The notes: generated by a model not told the origin, from the letters alone. DNA of 64,000 nt from Psychroserpens mesophilus (GCF_000826645.1 NZ_JXJP01000002.1:248001-312000); one strand, 5' to 3'. Positions 38,259 through 48,735 are shown, numbered from the stretch's first letter. Numbers and translations are program-made.

Positions 38259-38711
38259 ATGGACTTAAGTAATTTAAAACCAGCAGAAGGTTCTACTAAG
38301 AATCAAGGTAAAAGAATAGGTCGAGGACAAGGTTCTGGAAAAGGTGGTACTGCAACACGTGGTCACAAAGGAGCAAAATCTCGTTCTGGGTATTCTAAAA
38401 AATTAGGTTTTGAAGGTGGTCAAATGCCACTTCAAAGACGTGTACCAAAATTCGGATTTACAAATGTTAATCGCGTAGAGTATCAAGGTGTGAACTTAGA
38501 TAAATTACAAGAATTAGCAGACAATAAGAAAATAAAAGATGCAGTTGATTTTCAAACACTAGTTGATCTAGGTTTGGCGGGAAAGAACGATTTAGTTAAA
38601 ATTCTTGGTCGCGGTGAATTAAAATCAAAATTAAAAGTATCTGCTCATAAATTTACTGCTTCAGCAAAAGCTGCAATTGAAGCCGCAGGAGGAGAAGCTG
38701 TAACTTTATAA
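38259..38711 (+). CDS. rplO: Ribosomal protein L15
   Basis: 150 residues; the basic Gly-rich N terminus (GRGQGSGKGGTATRGHKGAK) and the C-terminal signature region KLKVSAHKFTASAKAAIEAAGG. secY follows 13 bases later. Confidence 0.98.
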   Translation: MDLSNLKPAEGSTKNQGKRIGRGQGSGKGGTATRGHKGAKSRSGYSKKLGFEGGQMPLQRRVPKFGFTNVNRVEYQGVNLDKLQELADNKKIKDAVDFQTLVDLGLAGKNDLVKILGRGELKSKLKVSAHKFTASAKAAIEAAGGEAVTL

Positions 38712-38724
38712 GACAACTTAGAGT

Positions 38725-40074
38725 ATGAAATTTATAGAAACATTAAAAAATGTTTGGAAAATAACCGAACTAAAAGACAGAATCATTCTAACGCTTGGTT
38801 TACTTTTAGTGTACCGTTTTGGTGCTCAGGTTGTACTTCCAGGTATTGATGCAAGTCAACTTAGCAATTTACAAGCTGGTGCTGGAGAAGGTATTCTTGG
38901 TTTATTAAACATGTTTACTGGAGGTGCTTTTGCTAATGCTTCTGTATTTGCTTTAGGTATTATGCCATACATTTCTGCTTCTATTGTAGTGCAGTTGATG
39001 GGAATCGCTATTCCTTATCTTCAAAAATTACAAAAAGAAGGAGCGAGTGGTCAAAAGAAAATCACTCAGATTACACGTTGGTTAACCATCGTTATCTGTT
39101 TATTTCAGGCACCAGGTTACTTGGCCAGTTTACCAACAGCGTTTGGTATTCCTCAATCGGCATTCTTATTAGGTACTGGACCTACATTCTATATTTCTTC
39201 AGTTATTATTTTAGTGACTGGATGTATATTTGCAATGTGGTTAGGGGAAAAAATTACAGATAAAGGTATTGGTAATGGTATTTCATTATTAATTATGGTA
39301 GGTATAATTGCAACTCTACCAGCGTCATTTATCCAAAATGCTGCATCTCGTTTGAGTGGTGGTGGAAATGGTGGATTAATGATGATCTTAATTGAATTGG
39401 TAATATGGTTTGTAATCATTATGGCATCTGTAATGTTAGTTATGGCTGTTCGTAAAATTGCAGTGCAATATGCAAGAAGAACTGCTTCTGGTGGATACGA
39501 GAAAAACGTATTTGGTTCAAGACAGTTCTTACCATTAAAATTAAATGCATCTGGTGTAATGCCAATTATCTTTGCTCAGGCAATTATGTTTGTGCCAAGT
39601 TTAATTGGAAAATCAATTGATGGTAGTGATGCTGGTCAGTGGATGATTGCACAATTCTCAGATATTTTCGGATTATGGTATAATGTGGTATTTGCATTAT
39701 TGATTATCATATTCACCTATTTCTATACTGCTATAACTGTTCCAACAAACAAAATGGCAGATGATTTAAAACGTAGTGGTGGTTTTATTCCAGGGATTAG
39801 ACCAGGAACTGAAACTTCAGAATATTTAGACAAAATTATGTCTCAAATTACTTTACCAGGTTCTATATTCTTGGCATTGATAGCTGTGTTCCCAGCAATT
39901 ATTGTAAAGCTTATGGACGTTCAAGCTGGTTGGGCTTTATTCTTTGGTGGTACATCACTATTAATTATGGTTGGAGTTGCAATAGACACAATGCAGCAGG
40001 TCAATTCATATTTGTTGAATAAACATTATGATGGCTTGATGAAAACTGGTAAAAATAGAAAAGCAGTAGCTTAA
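38725..40074 (+). CDS. secY: Preprotein translocase subunit SecY
   Basis: 449 residues with ten membrane helices, the protein-conducting channel of the Sec system. Helix 2 region FTGGAFANASVFALGIMPYISASI and the cytoplasmic GIRPGTETSEYLD loop are typical. All secreted proteins in this window, including T9SS cargo and lipoproteins, depend on it for the first membrane crossing. infA follows after eight bases. Confidence 0.98.
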   Translation: MKFIETLKNVWKITELKDRIILTLGLLLVYRFGAQVVLPGIDASQLSNLQAGAGEGILGLLNMFTGGAFANASVFALGIMPYISASIVVQLMGIAIPYLQKLQKEGASGQKKITQITRWLTIVICLFQAPGYLASLPTAFGIPQSAFLLGTGPTFYISSVIILVTGCIFAMWLGEKITDKGIGNGISLLIMVGIIATLPASFIQNAASRLSGGGNGGLMMILIELVIWFVIIMASVMLVMAVRKIAVQYARRTASGGYEKNVFGSRQFLPLKLNASGVMPIIFAQAIMFVPSLIGKSIDGSDAGQWMIAQFSDIFGLWYNVVFALLIIIFTYFYTAITVPTNKMADDLKRSGGFIPGIRPGTETSEYLDKIMSQITLPGSIFLALIAVFPAIIVKLMDVQAGWALFFGGTSLLIMVGVAIDTMQQVNSYLLNKHYDGLMKTGKNRKAVA

Positions 40075-40082
40075 TTTAAACT

Positions 40083-40298
40083 ATGGCAAAACAAGCAGCA
40101 ATAGAACAAGACGGATCAATCATTGAAGCATTATCAAATGCTATGTTTCGTGTTGAACTTGAAAATGGTCACATTGTGACTGCACATATCTCTGGTAAAA
40201 TGCGTATGCATTATATTAAATTGTTACCAGGTGATAAAGTAAAATTAGAAATGAGTCCTTACGATTTAACTAAGGCTCGCATAACTTATAGATACTAA
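40083..40298 (+). CDS. infA: Translation initiation factor IF-1
   Basis: 71 residues; OB-fold with [31 protein letters not shown] and the closing [10 protein letters not shown]. Four bases separate it from rpmJ. Confidence 0.98.
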   Translation: MAKQAAIEQDGSIIEALSNAMFRVELENGHIVTAHISGKMRMHYIKLLPGDKVKLEMSPYDLTKARITYRY

Positions 40299-40302
40299 TA
40301 CG

Positions 40303-40419
40303 ATGAAGGTAAGAGCATCAGTTAAAAAAAGAAGCGCAGACTGTAAATTAGTGCGCAGAAAAGGTAGACTTTACGTCATTAACAAAAAGAATCCTAGATT
40401 CAAACAAAGACAAGGGTAA
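40303..40419 (+). CDS. rpmJ: Ribosomal protein L36, zinc-ligand-poor form
   Basis: 38 codons, translated directly from the sequence: starts [15 protein letters not shown] and ends NPRFKQRQG. It fills the space between infA and rpsM (two bases to rpsM). Canonical L36 binds zinc through C11, C14, C27 and H33; here these are Ser, Cys, Asn and Phe, so only one ligand remains. This is the zinc-independent version, matching the zinc-free S14 in the same cluster. Confidence 0.96.
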   Translation: MKVRASVKKRSADCKLVRRKGRLYVINKKNPRFKQRQG

Positions 40420-40421
40420 TT

Positions 40422-40796
40422 ATGGCAAGAATTGCAGGTGTAGACATACCAAAAAACAAAAGAGGAGTAATCTCTTTAACTTATATCTACGGAGTAGGTA
40501 GAAGTAGAGCAAAAGAAATTTTAGCAGCTGCTAAAGTAGACGAAAGCATCAAAGTAGATGATTGGACAGATGATCAAATTGGAGCAATCCGTGACGCTGT
40601 TGGAACATACACTATTGAAGGTGAATTACGTTCTGAAACGCAAATAAACATCAAACGTTTGATGGATATTGGATGTTACAGAGGTATTCGTCACAGAGCT
40701 GGTTTACCTTTAAGAGGTCAACGTACTAAAAACAACTCTAGAACGAGAAAAGGTAGAAGAAAAACTGTTGCTAACAAGAAAAAAGCAACCAAATAA
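40422..40796 (+). CDS. rpsM: Ribosomal protein S13
   Basis: 124 residues; start [23 protein letters not shown], and C-terminal [25 protein letters not shown]-type basic region. It bridges the 30S head to the 50S. Two stop codons stand in tandem (TAATAA), and a structured 99-base gap follows. Confidence 0.98.
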   Translation: MARIAGVDIPKNKRGVISLTYIYGVGRSRAKEILAAAKVDESIKVDDWTDDQIGAIRDAVGTYTIEGELRSETQINIKRLMDIGCYRGIRHRAGLPLRGQRTKNNSRTRKGRRKTVANKKKATK

Positions 40797-40798
40797 TA

Positions 40799-40870
40799 AA
40801 TAGTCTTTAGTCTTTAGACGTTGGAAAGAATCTGTTTGAAATTTAACGGTTTAGGATTCTAGCGACTATT
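40799..40870 (+). promoter_or_regulatory. Candidate structured leader RNA before rpsK
   Basis: A 7-base-pair closing stem AATAGTC (40799-40805) / GACTATT (40864-40870) encloses a 6-base-pair stem AGAATC (40827-40832) / GATTCT (40855-40860) with a 22-base loop, and a small hairpin GTC-TTTA-GAC (40810-40819). This folds as a three-way junction. No T tract follows, and no -7 box is seen, so it should lie within the transcript between rpsM and rpsK. Confidence 0.5.
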
Positions 40871-40895
40871 AACTAATACTAAAAGCTAAAAATAT

Positions 40896-41279
40896 ATGGC
40901 AAAGTCAAGTACTAAAAAACGTAAAGTAATAGTAGATGCTATTGGTGAAGCGCACGTTGCGGCTTCTTTTAACAATATCATTATCTCTTTAACGAACAAA
41001 AAAGGTGACGTAATTTCATGGTCATCTGCAGGAAAAATGGGATTCAGAGGTTCTAAAAAGAACACACCTTACGCTGCTCAATTAGCTGCAGAAGATGCTG
41101 CTGGAGTTGCAAAGGAAGCTGGTCTTAAAAAAGTAAAAGTGTACGTTAAAGGTCCAGGAAATGGTAGAGAATCTGCTATCAGATCTATCCATAATGCAGG
41201 TATCGAGGTAACAGAAATTATTGATGTTACGCCATTACCACACAATGGATGTCGTCCTCCTAAACGTAGAAGAGTTTAA
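40896..41279 (+). CDS. rpsK: Ribosomal protein S11
   Basis: 127 residues; the signature region [21 protein letters not shown] and the C-terminal [18 protein letters not shown] are clear. S11 lies in the 30S platform. It stands alone between two structured gaps, unlike the tight spacing elsewhere in the cluster. Confidence 0.98.
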   Translation: MAKSSTKKRKVIVDAIGEAHVAASFNNIIISLTNKKGDVISWSSAGKMGFRGSKKNTPYAAQLAAEDAAGVAKEAGLKKVKVYVKGPGNGRESAIRSIHNAGIEVTEIIDVTPLPHNGCRPPKRRRV

Positions 41280-41340
41280 TCTGAACATACTTCAGATGCT
41301 GCATGATTTGTATTGTGCAATCTCAACAAAATTTAAGGTA

Positions 41341-41381
41341 AACTAATAATCATACATTTATGTATGTTATTAGTTTATTTT
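41341..41381 (+). terminator. Strong hairpin after rpsK
   Basis: AACTAATAATCATACA (41341-41356) pairs with TGTATGTTATTAGTT (41361-41375), with one bulged T and a TTTA loop, followed by TATTTT. It starts 61 bases after the stop. A -7 box follows at 41385, so the hairpin is upstream of the next start site and most likely ends the rpsK transcript. Confidence 0.65.
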
Positions 41382-41384
41382 GCA

Positions 41385-41392
41385 TAAATTTG
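41385..41392 (+). promoter_or_regulatory. -7 promoter element for rpsD-rpoA-rplQ
   Basis: TAAATTTG is a perfect TAnnTTTG match nine bases after the rpsK hairpin. It leaves a leader of about 97 bases before rpsD. Confidence 0.6.
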
Positions 41393-41436
41393 CAAACTGA
41401 AAAATAATAAACAAGTATCAACAGAGAGATCAACGT

Positions 41437-41450
41437 TTATCGAAGGATAA
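41437..41450 (+). promoter_or_regulatory. Small hairpin in the rpsD leader
   Basis: TTATC (41437-41441) and GATAA (41446-41450) enclose the tetraloop GAAG. Free S4 represses its own mRNA in other bacteria, so the ~97-base leader is a candidate target; this stem alone is weak. Confidence 0.3.
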
Positions 41451-41494
41451 GATTAAGACCTTAATTCATAAACACTCTCAAAACAAATTTTAAA

Positions 41495-42100
41495 ATGGCA
41501 AGATATACTGGTCCTAAAACTAAAATAGCCCGAAAATTCGGTGAAGCTATTTTTGGAGATGACAAAGCTTTCGAAAAAAGAAACTATCCTCCAGGTCAAC
41601 ACGGAAACGCAAGACGTCGTGGAAAAAAGTCTGAATATGCAATCCAGTTAATGGAAAAGCAAAAAGCTAAATATACGTATGGTATATTAGAAAAGCAATT
41701 CAGAAACATGTTCAAAAAAGCAACTGCTGCACAAGGTATTACTGGTGAAGTATTATTACAATTATGTGAGTCTCGTTTAGATAACGTAGCTTACAGAATG
41801 GGTTTATCACCTTCTCGTAGTGGTGCAAGACAATTAGTATCTCACAGACACATCACTGTAAATGGTGAAATCGTAAACATTCCTTCTTACCAATTGAAAG
41901 CTGGAGATGTTGTTGCAGTAAGAGAAAAATCTAAATCTTTAGAAGCTATTCAGAATTCATTAGCTAATTCTAGCAATGTTTATGAGTGGATTACTTGGAA
42001 TAACGATACAAAACAAGGAACTTATGTTTCTGTTCCAGAACGTATCCAAATCCCAGAAAATATCAATGAGCAATTCATTGTTGAATTATACTCTAAATAA
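41495..42100 (+). CDS. rpsD: Ribosomal protein S4
   Basis: 201 residues; N-terminal [16 protein letters not shown] lacks the CxxC zinc site of the C-plus form, and the S4 RNA-binding domain has [19 protein letters not shown] and [14 protein letters not shown]. Starts the 30S assembly and acts as translational repressor in E. coli. It has its own promoter here. Confidence 0.98.
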   Translation: MARYTGPKTKIARKFGEAIFGDDKAFEKRNYPPGQHGNARRRGKKSEYAIQLMEKQKAKYTYGILEKQFRNMFKKATAAQGITGEVLLQLCESRLDNVAYRMGLSPSRSGARQLVSHRHITVNGEIVNIPSYQLKAGDVVAVREKSKSLEAIQNSLANSSNVYEWITWNNDTKQGTYVSVPERIQIPENINEQFIVELYSK

Positions 42101-42194
42101 TAAATAATCACATTGGTATTTAGCCAAAGGATTTATTAGTGTTCTTCAAACTTTTAAATCGCGCAACTAAATAACAATTAAAACGAAGAAAACT

Positions 42195-43187
42195 ATGGCA
42201 ATATTAAATTTTCAGAAACCAGACAAAGTAATCATGATTGATTCTACTGAGTTCGAAGGTAAATTCGAATTCAGACCTTTAGAACCAGGATACGGATTAA
42301 CAGTTGGTAATGCACTTAGACGTGTGTTATTATCATCTCTAGAAGGTTTCGCAATAACTTCAATTAGAATTGAAGGTGTAGATCACGAATTTTCTACAAT
42401 CGCAGGTGTAGTGGAAGACGTAACAGAAATGATTTTGAACTTAAAGCAAGTTAACTTTAAGCGTCAAATTGATGAGGTTGATAACGAGTCTGTATCAATT
42501 TCAATTTCTGGACAAGATCAAATTACAGCTGGAGATTTCCAAAAATTCATCTCAGGTTTCCAAGTATTAAACAAAGACTTAGTCATTTGTAACTTAGATC
42601 CTAAAGTGAGCATTAATATGGAAATCACTATTGAAAAAGGAAGAGGTTATGTTCCTGCCGAAGAAAACAAAAAAGCTTCTGCACCAATTGGAACTATCTT
42701 TACAGATTCAATTTACACGCCAATAAAAAATGTAAAGTATAGCATTGAAAACTTCCGTGTTGAACAAAAAACCGATTTTGAAAAATTAGTTTTTGAAATC
42801 ATCACTGACGGTTCAATTGCACCAAAAGATGCTTTAACAGAAGCAGCTAAAATATTAATTCACCACTTCATGTTATTCTCGGATGAGCGAATCACTCTTG
42901 AAGCTGATGAAATTGCACAAACTGAAACTTATGATGAAGAATCACTTCACATGAGACAATTATTGAAGACTAAATTAGTCGATATGGACCTTTCTGTACG
43001 TGCATTAAACTGTTTAAAAGCTGCTGAAGTAGATACTCTAGGCGACTTAGTATCTTTCAATAAGAATGACTTAATGAAGTTCCGTAACTTTGGTAAGAAA
43101 TCTTTAACTGAGCTTGAAGAGCTTGTAAATGTTAAAGGTCTTAACTTCGGAATGGATTTAGCAAAATACAAATTAGATAAAGATTAA
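42195..43187 (+). CDS. rpoA: RNA polymerase alpha subunit
   Basis: 330 residues. The N-terminal assembly domain has [21 protein letters not shown]; the C-terminal domain (about 255-320) has the helix-hairpin-helix [19 protein letters not shown], where the Arg equivalent to E. coli Arg265 is present. The linker is acidic. It lies between rpsD and rplQ, as in most bacteria. Confidence 0.98.
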   Translation: MAILNFQKPDKVIMIDSTEFEGKFEFRPLEPGYGLTVGNALRRVLLSSLEGFAITSIRIEGVDHEFSTIAGVVEDVTEMILNLKQVNFKRQIDEVDNESVSISISGQDQITAGDFQKFISGFQVLNKDLVICNLDPKVSINMEITIEKGRGYVPAEENKKASAPIGTIFTDSIYTPIKNVKYSIENFRVEQKTDFEKLVFEIITDGSIAPKDALTEAAKILIHHFMLFSDERITLEADEIAQTETYDEESLHMRQLLKTKLVDMDLSVRALNCLKAAEVDTLGDLVSFNKNDLMKFRNFGKKSLTELEELVNVKGLNFGMDLAKYKLDKD

Positions 43188-43209
43188 TTTAAATTATAAC
43201 AATCATATT

Positions 43210-43239
43210 TTGCTCCTCAGAAATTGAGTTTGGAAGCAA
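43210..43239 (+). promoter_or_regulatory. Stem-loop before rplQ
   Basis: An outer stem TTGCT (43210-43214) / AGCAA (43235-43239) and an inner stem CTCA (43216-43219) / TGAG (43225-43228) enclose a five-base loop; an asymmetric bulge separates them. No T tract. It ends 18 bases before the rplQ ATG, so it may control rplQ translation. Confidence 0.4.
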
Positions 43240-43257
43240 GATGATAAATAGAAAGTC

Positions 43258-43728
43258 ATGAGACACGGAAAGAAATTTAACCATTTAGGAAGACAAACTG
43301 CGCATAGAAAAGCAATGTTAGCTAATATGGCCTGTTCATTAATTGAACACAAACGTATCAACACAACGGTTGCTAAAGCAAAAGCTTTAAAACAATTTGT
43401 TGAGCCAATGATTACAAAATCTAAGTCAGATACAACACATAACAGACGTATCGTTATGGCTAAGTTAAGACAAAAAGATGCCGTCGCTGAATTGTTCAGA
43501 GATGTGGCTCCTAAAATTGGTGATCGTCCAGGTGGTTATACAAGAATCATCAAATTAGGAAACCGACTTGGTGATAATGCTGATATGGCAATGATCGAGC
43601 TAGTAGACTATAATGAAATCTACAACGCTGGTAAGAAAGAAAAGAAAACAACCAGAAGAAGTAGAAGAGGAGGTTCAAAACCAGCAGCTGCACCAGTTGC
43701 TCCAGTAGCAACTAACGAAGAAGAATAA
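43258..43728 (+). CDS. rplQ: Ribosomal protein L17
   Basis: 156 residues; start [20 protein letters not shown] and the conserved [18 protein letters not shown] Pro/Ala-rich acidic tail ([15 protein letters not shown]) extends past the core, common in Bacteroidota. Last gene of the ribosomal cluster. Confidence 0.98.
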   Translation: MRHGKKFNHLGRQTAHRKAMLANMACSLIEHKRINTTVAKAKALKQFVEPMITKSKSDTTHNRRIVMAKLRQKDAVAELFRDVAPKIGDRPGGYTRIIKLGNRLGDNADMAMIELVDYNEIYNAGKKEKKTTRRSRRGGSKPAAAPVAPVATNEEE

Positions 43729-43751
43729 ATGTTAATAAGCATTTCATATAA

Positions 43752-43785
43752 AAAGGATAATCTGTTTTAGATTATCCTTTTTTTT
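43752..43785 (+). terminator. Terminator of the ribosomal cluster
   Basis: A perfect 12-base-pair stem AAAGGATAATCT (43752-43763) / AGATTATCCTTT (43769-43780), loop GTTTT, then T to 43785. The clearest terminator in the window. Confidence 0.95.
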
Positions 43786-43814
43786 ATGCAATTTTGTAAA
43801 ACTTTTCTATAAAA

Positions 43815-44918
43815 ATGATATACTTAAAACGTAAAAAAGCCCTTATCTTACTCGCAGACGGAACGATTTTTCATGGCAAATCAATCGGAAAAGAAGGTAC
43901 TGCCTTTGGCGAAGTTTGTTTCAACACTGGTACAACAGGTTACCAGGAAATTTTTACAGATCCATCATACTATGGTCAGCTCATGGTAACTACCAATGCG
44001 CATATTGGTAACTACGGAACAAAAAATGATGAAGTCGAATCTGATTCCATCAAAATCGCTGGACTCATTTGTAAAAACTTTAGTTTCAATTATTCACGTC
44101 CTTCTGGAGATAAATCCTTAGAAGAATTTCTAAATGATAATAATTTGTTGGCCATTTCAGATGTTGACACCAGAGCACTTGTAAGTCATATTAGAGATCA
44201 TGGCGCAATGAATGCTGTAATTTCTACTGAAGTTGATAATATTGAAGGATTAAAGAAACAACTGGCTGAAGTACCAAGTATGGAAGGCTTAGAATTGGCT
44301 TCTCAGGTTTCAACGAAAGAACCTTACTATTATGGCGACAAAGATGCCAAGTATAAAATAGCCGCTTTAGATATCGGAATAAAAAAGAATATTCTTCGCA
44401 ATCTGGCAAAACGGGATGCTTACATTAAAGTATTTCCGTACAATTCAAAGTTTGAAGATTTGGAAGCTTTTAAACCTGATGGTTATTTTCTGTCTAACGG
44501 ACCAGGCGATCCTGAACCTTTAGTGGAAGCCCAAACCGTTGCTAAAGAAATTATCAAAAGAGATTTGCCTCTATTTGGAATTTGCTTAGGACATCAAGTC
44601 ATAGCATTAGCAAACGGAATTTCAACGTATAAAATGCATAATGGTCATAGAGGTATTAATCATCCTGTAAAGAATTTGGTTACAACTAAAGGAGAAATTA
44701 CATCACAAAATCATGGTTTCGCGATCAATAGAGAAGAAACTGAAGCACATCCTGATATTGAAATCACACATGTGCATTTAAATGATCACACTGTGGCAGG
44801 TATCAAAATGAAAAACAAAAACTGTTTTTCAGTACAATACCATCCGGAAGCAAGTCCTGGGCCAAACGATTCAACCTATTTATTTGATGAGTTTATTCAG
44901 AATATTCAAAACAACTAA
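43815..44918 (+). CDS. carA: Carbamoyl-phosphate synthase small subunit
   Basis: 367 residues. It releases ammonia from glutamine for carbamoyl phosphate, the shared precursor of arginine and pyrimidines. The N-terminal CarA domain has GTTGYQEIFTDPSYYGQ; the class I glutamine amidotransferase domain has the nucleophile C257 in GICLGHQ and the His-Glu pair H343/E345 in YHPEAS. The large subunit gene carB is not in this window. It is flanked by terminators, so it is probably transcribed alone. Confidence 0.97.
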   Translation: MIYLKRKKALILLADGTIFHGKSIGKEGTAFGEVCFNTGTTGYQEIFTDPSYYGQLMVTTNAHIGNYGTKNDEVESDSIKIAGLICKNFSFNYSRPSGDKSLEEFLNDNNLLAISDVDTRALVSHIRDHGAMNAVISTEVDNIEGLKKQLAEVPSMEGLELASQVSTKEPYYYGDKDAKYKIAALDIGIKKNILRNLAKRDAYIKVFPYNSKFEDLEAFKPDGYFLSNGPGDPEPLVEAQTVAKEIIKRDLPLFGICLGHQVIALANGISTYKMHNGHRGINHPVKNLVTTKGEITSQNHGFAINREETEAHPDIEITHVHLNDHTVAGIKMKNKNCFSVQYHPEASPGPNDSTYLFDEFIQNIQNN

Positions 44919-44922
44919 TAAC

Positions 44923-44958
44923 AAAAAAGCAACGATTGTAAAGATTTGTTGCTTTTTT
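44923..44958 (+). terminator. Terminator after carA
   Basis: AAAAAAGCAAC (44923-44933) pairs with GTTGCTTTTTT (44948-44958), 14-base loop, T tract included in the right arm. Four bases past the carA stop. Confidence 0.85.
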
Positions 44959-45033
44959 TATTTTACGAAAACATTATCGTTGACATATAATACAATTCTG
45001 CTTAGTCAAATGAGTTTTAGGTCAACTATTTCG

Positions 45034-45041
45034 TAAATTTG
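45034..45041 (+). promoter_or_regulatory. Candidate -7 element for eno
   Basis: TAAATTTG, a perfect TAnnTTTG match, 33 bases before the eno ATG. No good -33 TTG. Confidence 0.5.
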
Positions 45042-45044
45042 TAA

Positions 45045-46367
<1,323 letters not shown>

Positions 46368-46385
46368 TTCATTTGAAACAATACT

Positions 46386-46419
46386 AAAAAACCTATTTGT
46401 TGATTCAAGTAGGTTTTTT
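46386..46419. terminator. Bidirectional terminator between eno and the DUF481 gene
   Basis: AAAAAACCTATTTG (46386-46399) pairs with CAAGTAGGTTTTTT (46406-46419) with one G-U pair and a six-base loop. A-rich on the left and T-rich on the right, so it can work for both converging genes. Confidence 0.88.
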
Positions 46420-46434
46420 TATGAAGTAAATTAT

Positions 46435-47187
46435 TTAAAAACTATACAACAACCCATTAGTTAACTCATATTGTGTCTTCGGAATTTCAGTAGTAACCGG
46501 AAAAGCATCAAAGAAGTAATTAAATGAAGTTTTGAAAGCTAAGTCGTCTAAGATTTTAAAAAGTACTGAAGTATTACTTGACAACCGATAATCTTTAAAC
46601 TTATCAATTCTGGGTTGATAGTAACTGGTACTGATAATGCTTAAAGTTTTTGTAGGATATAAACTAAACGACAAATACGCACTACCTCTTATATCTTCCT
46701 GAAGTCGATTCACAACAGCATCTGAAGCTTTTTCATGTTCATACATCACTAAAGTTCCTAAATAAAACTTATAGTTATCATTTTCACTTAGCTTAAAACG
46801 TGGTCCAGTACCTACCAAAGCCCTCAGGTTTATATCTGAAATGGCATCATACTGCGCTTGGACAAACGCTTCCCATTTTACCATTTGTGAAAGTCTTCTG
46901 TTATATCTTAAGTGTTGTGTACCTCTGTTGACTAATGAGTTTCCTTCAATCTTTTGTAAATTAATGTCATTTACAAACAACCATAAATTCATAGAATCTT
47001 TGTACTGAACATGAGCTTTATTTGCAATTCTGAAGATATCATTTCTGTTTTTTATTAAAGAGATATCTAAACTTACAGAACCTGTCCATTTTGTGGAGTC
47101 AGATGGCTTCCTTAGAGTCTCTACATTGATTACCTGAGCATGAGTAAATGAAGTCACTAGAAGTAATGCTAAAAAAAATCGTAACAT
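46435..47187 (-). CDS. DUF481 family outer-membrane protein
   Basis: 250 residues. A signal peptide (ends FTHAQ) is followed by strands with the family patterns KWTGSVSLDISLIKNRND, LWLFVNDINLQKIEGNSLVNRG, KWEAFVQAQYD and RALVGTGPRFKL, then YLSFSLYPTKTLSIISTSYYQPR. The last residue is Phe. DUF481 proteins are likely small outer-membrane barrels of unknown role. Convergent with eno, divergent from gltA. Confidence 0.85.
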   Translation of the reverse strand: MLRFFLALLLVTSFTHAQVINVETLRKPSDSTKWTGSVSLDISLIKNRNDIFRIANKAHVQYKDSMNLWLFVNDINLQKIEGNSLVNRGTQHLRYNRRLSQMVKWEAFVQAQYDAISDINLRALVGTGPRFKLSENDNYKFYLGTLVMYEHEKASDAVVNRLQEDIRGSAYLSFSLYPTKTLSIISTSYYQPRIDKFKDYRLSSNTSVLFKILDDLAFKTSFNYFFDAFPVTTEIPKTQYELTNGLLYSF

Positions 47188-47397
47188 GTAATTCAGTTTT
47201 AAGGCAAAAATACTATTTAACTCCTAAAAGTCAATACATCTTTTTTTAAGACATTCTGAATAAGATTATCAGCGATTAGTAATTAGCATCTATTTTATCA
47301 ATCTAATAATTGTTAAAACCATTATAAATTGACTTCATAAATCATAAGATATTTCGTAATTTTACAAGACTTAAAAAACAATATAAAACATCAACAA

Positions 47398-48684
47398 ATG
47401 TCAGATAAAGCTACGTTAGAGATTAATGGTAAAAAATATGAATTTCCAATAGTTATAGGTTCAGAAAATGAAGTTGCGATAGATATTAAAAATCTACGAG
47501 GAGATACTGGAGGCGTGATTACTATTGATCCTGGTTATAAAAATACAGGAAGTTGCGAAAGTGCAATTACATTCTTAGATGGTGAAAAAGGAATTTTAAG
47601 ATATAGAGGATACTCAATTGAAGAATTAGCTGAAAAAGCTGATTTCTTAGAGGTAGCTTATTTGCTAATATTTGGTGAATTACCAACTCAAGACGAGTTA
47701 TACCAATTTCACTCAGATATCAAAAAGCACTCAGTAGTTGATGATGATGTTAAGAAAATATTAGATGCATTTCCTAAGTCGGCACATCCAATGGGAGTTC
47801 TAGCTTCCTTAACAAGTGCATTGACCGCTTTTAATCCTAGTTCTGTAAATGTAGATTCAGAAGAGGAAATGTATAATGCAATTGTTAGAATCTTAGGTAA
47901 ATTTCCAATTCTTGTGGCATGGACAATGCGTAAAAAACATGGAATGCCACTAGATTATGGTAGTTCGTCTTTAGGTTATGTTGAAAACATTTTACACATG
48001 ATGTTTAAACGCCCTAATGAAGACTATACTCAAAATAAAATTTTAATTAACGCTTTAGATAAGTTATTAATTCTTCATGCAGACCATGAGCAAAACTGTT
48101 CGACTTCAACTGTAAGAATCACAGGTTCATCTCACGCTGGATTATTCGTTTCATTATCTGCAGGAATTTCTGCACTTTGGGGACCATTACATGGTGGAGC
48201 CAATCAGGCCGTTCTAGAAATGCTTGAGGCTATAAAAGAAGATGGTGGTGATACTAAAAAGTACATGGCAAAAGCTAAAGATAAAGATGATCCTTTCCGT
48301 TTAATGGGCTTTGGTCATAGAGTGTATAAAAACTTTGATCCTAGAGCAAAAATTATCAAAGCTGCTGCAGATGAAGTATTAAGTGATTTAGGTGTTGATG
48401 ATCCAATTCTTGATATTGCTAAAGGTCTTGAAAAAGAAGCTTTAGAAGATCAATACTTCGTTGATAGAAAGTTATATCCTAACGTTGATTTCTACTCAGG
48501 AATAATCTACAGAGCAATGGGTATTCCAACAGAAATGTTTACCGTAATGTTTGCATTAGGACGTTTACCAGGTTGGATTTCTCAATGGCGAGAAATGCGT
48601 ATGCGTAAAGAACCAATTGGTCGTCCTCGTCAGTTATACACTGGGGAAACGTACAGACCATTTAAAGATATTTCAAAGAGATAA
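47398..48684 (+). CDS. gltA: Citrate synthase
   Basis: 428 residues, type II hexameric-type citrate synthase; condenses acetyl-CoA with oxaloacetate. An N-terminal beta domain (TLEINGKKYEFPI) is present as in the E. coli enzyme that is inhibited by NADH. Catalytic regions: ILHADHEQNCSTSTVR, GFGHRVYKNFDPRAK and NVDFYSGI. The 210-base gap before it has only a near-match to the -7 box (TAATTTTA at 47357-47364). Confidence 0.97.
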   Translation: MSDKATLEINGKKYEFPIVIGSENEVAIDIKNLRGDTGGVITIDPGYKNTGSCESAITFLDGEKGILRYRGYSIEELAEKADFLEVAYLLIFGELPTQDELYQFHSDIKKHSVVDDDVKKILDAFPKSAHPMGVLASLTSALTAFNPSSVNVDSEEEMYNAIVRILGKFPILVAWTMRKKHGMPLDYGSSSLGYVENILHMMFKRPNEDYTQNKILINALDKLLILHADHEQNCSTSTVRITGSSHAGLFVSLSAGISALWGPLHGGANQAVLEMLEAIKEDGGDTKKYMAKAKDKDDPFRLMGFGHRVYKNFDPRAKIIKAAADEVLSDLGVDDPILDIAKGLEKEALEDQYFVDRKLYPNVDFYSGIIYRAMGIPTEMFTVMFALGRLPGWISQWREMRMRKEPIGRPRQLYTGETYRPFKDISKR

Positions 48685-48706
48685 GGGCTCTTAGTAAAGA
48701 TTTATT

Positions 48707-48735
48707 AAGCTTCATAAGGAATTATGGGGCTTTTT
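48707..48735 (+). terminator. Terminator after gltA
   Basis: An 11-base-pair stem AAGCTTCATAA (48707-48717) / TTATGGGGCTT (48722-48732), two G-U pairs, GGAA tetraloop, T to 48735. Two bases later the next promoter box begins. Confidence 0.8.

Noticed and set aside
41341-41375. rpsK hairpin as an S4-binding leader of rpsD
   Set aside because: A -7 box lies after it at 41385, so the hairpin would be outside the rpsD transcript; a terminator is simpler.
47188-47397. Small gene in the DUF481-gltA gap
   Set aside because: No open frame with a plausible start and composition; AT-rich divergent promoter region only.
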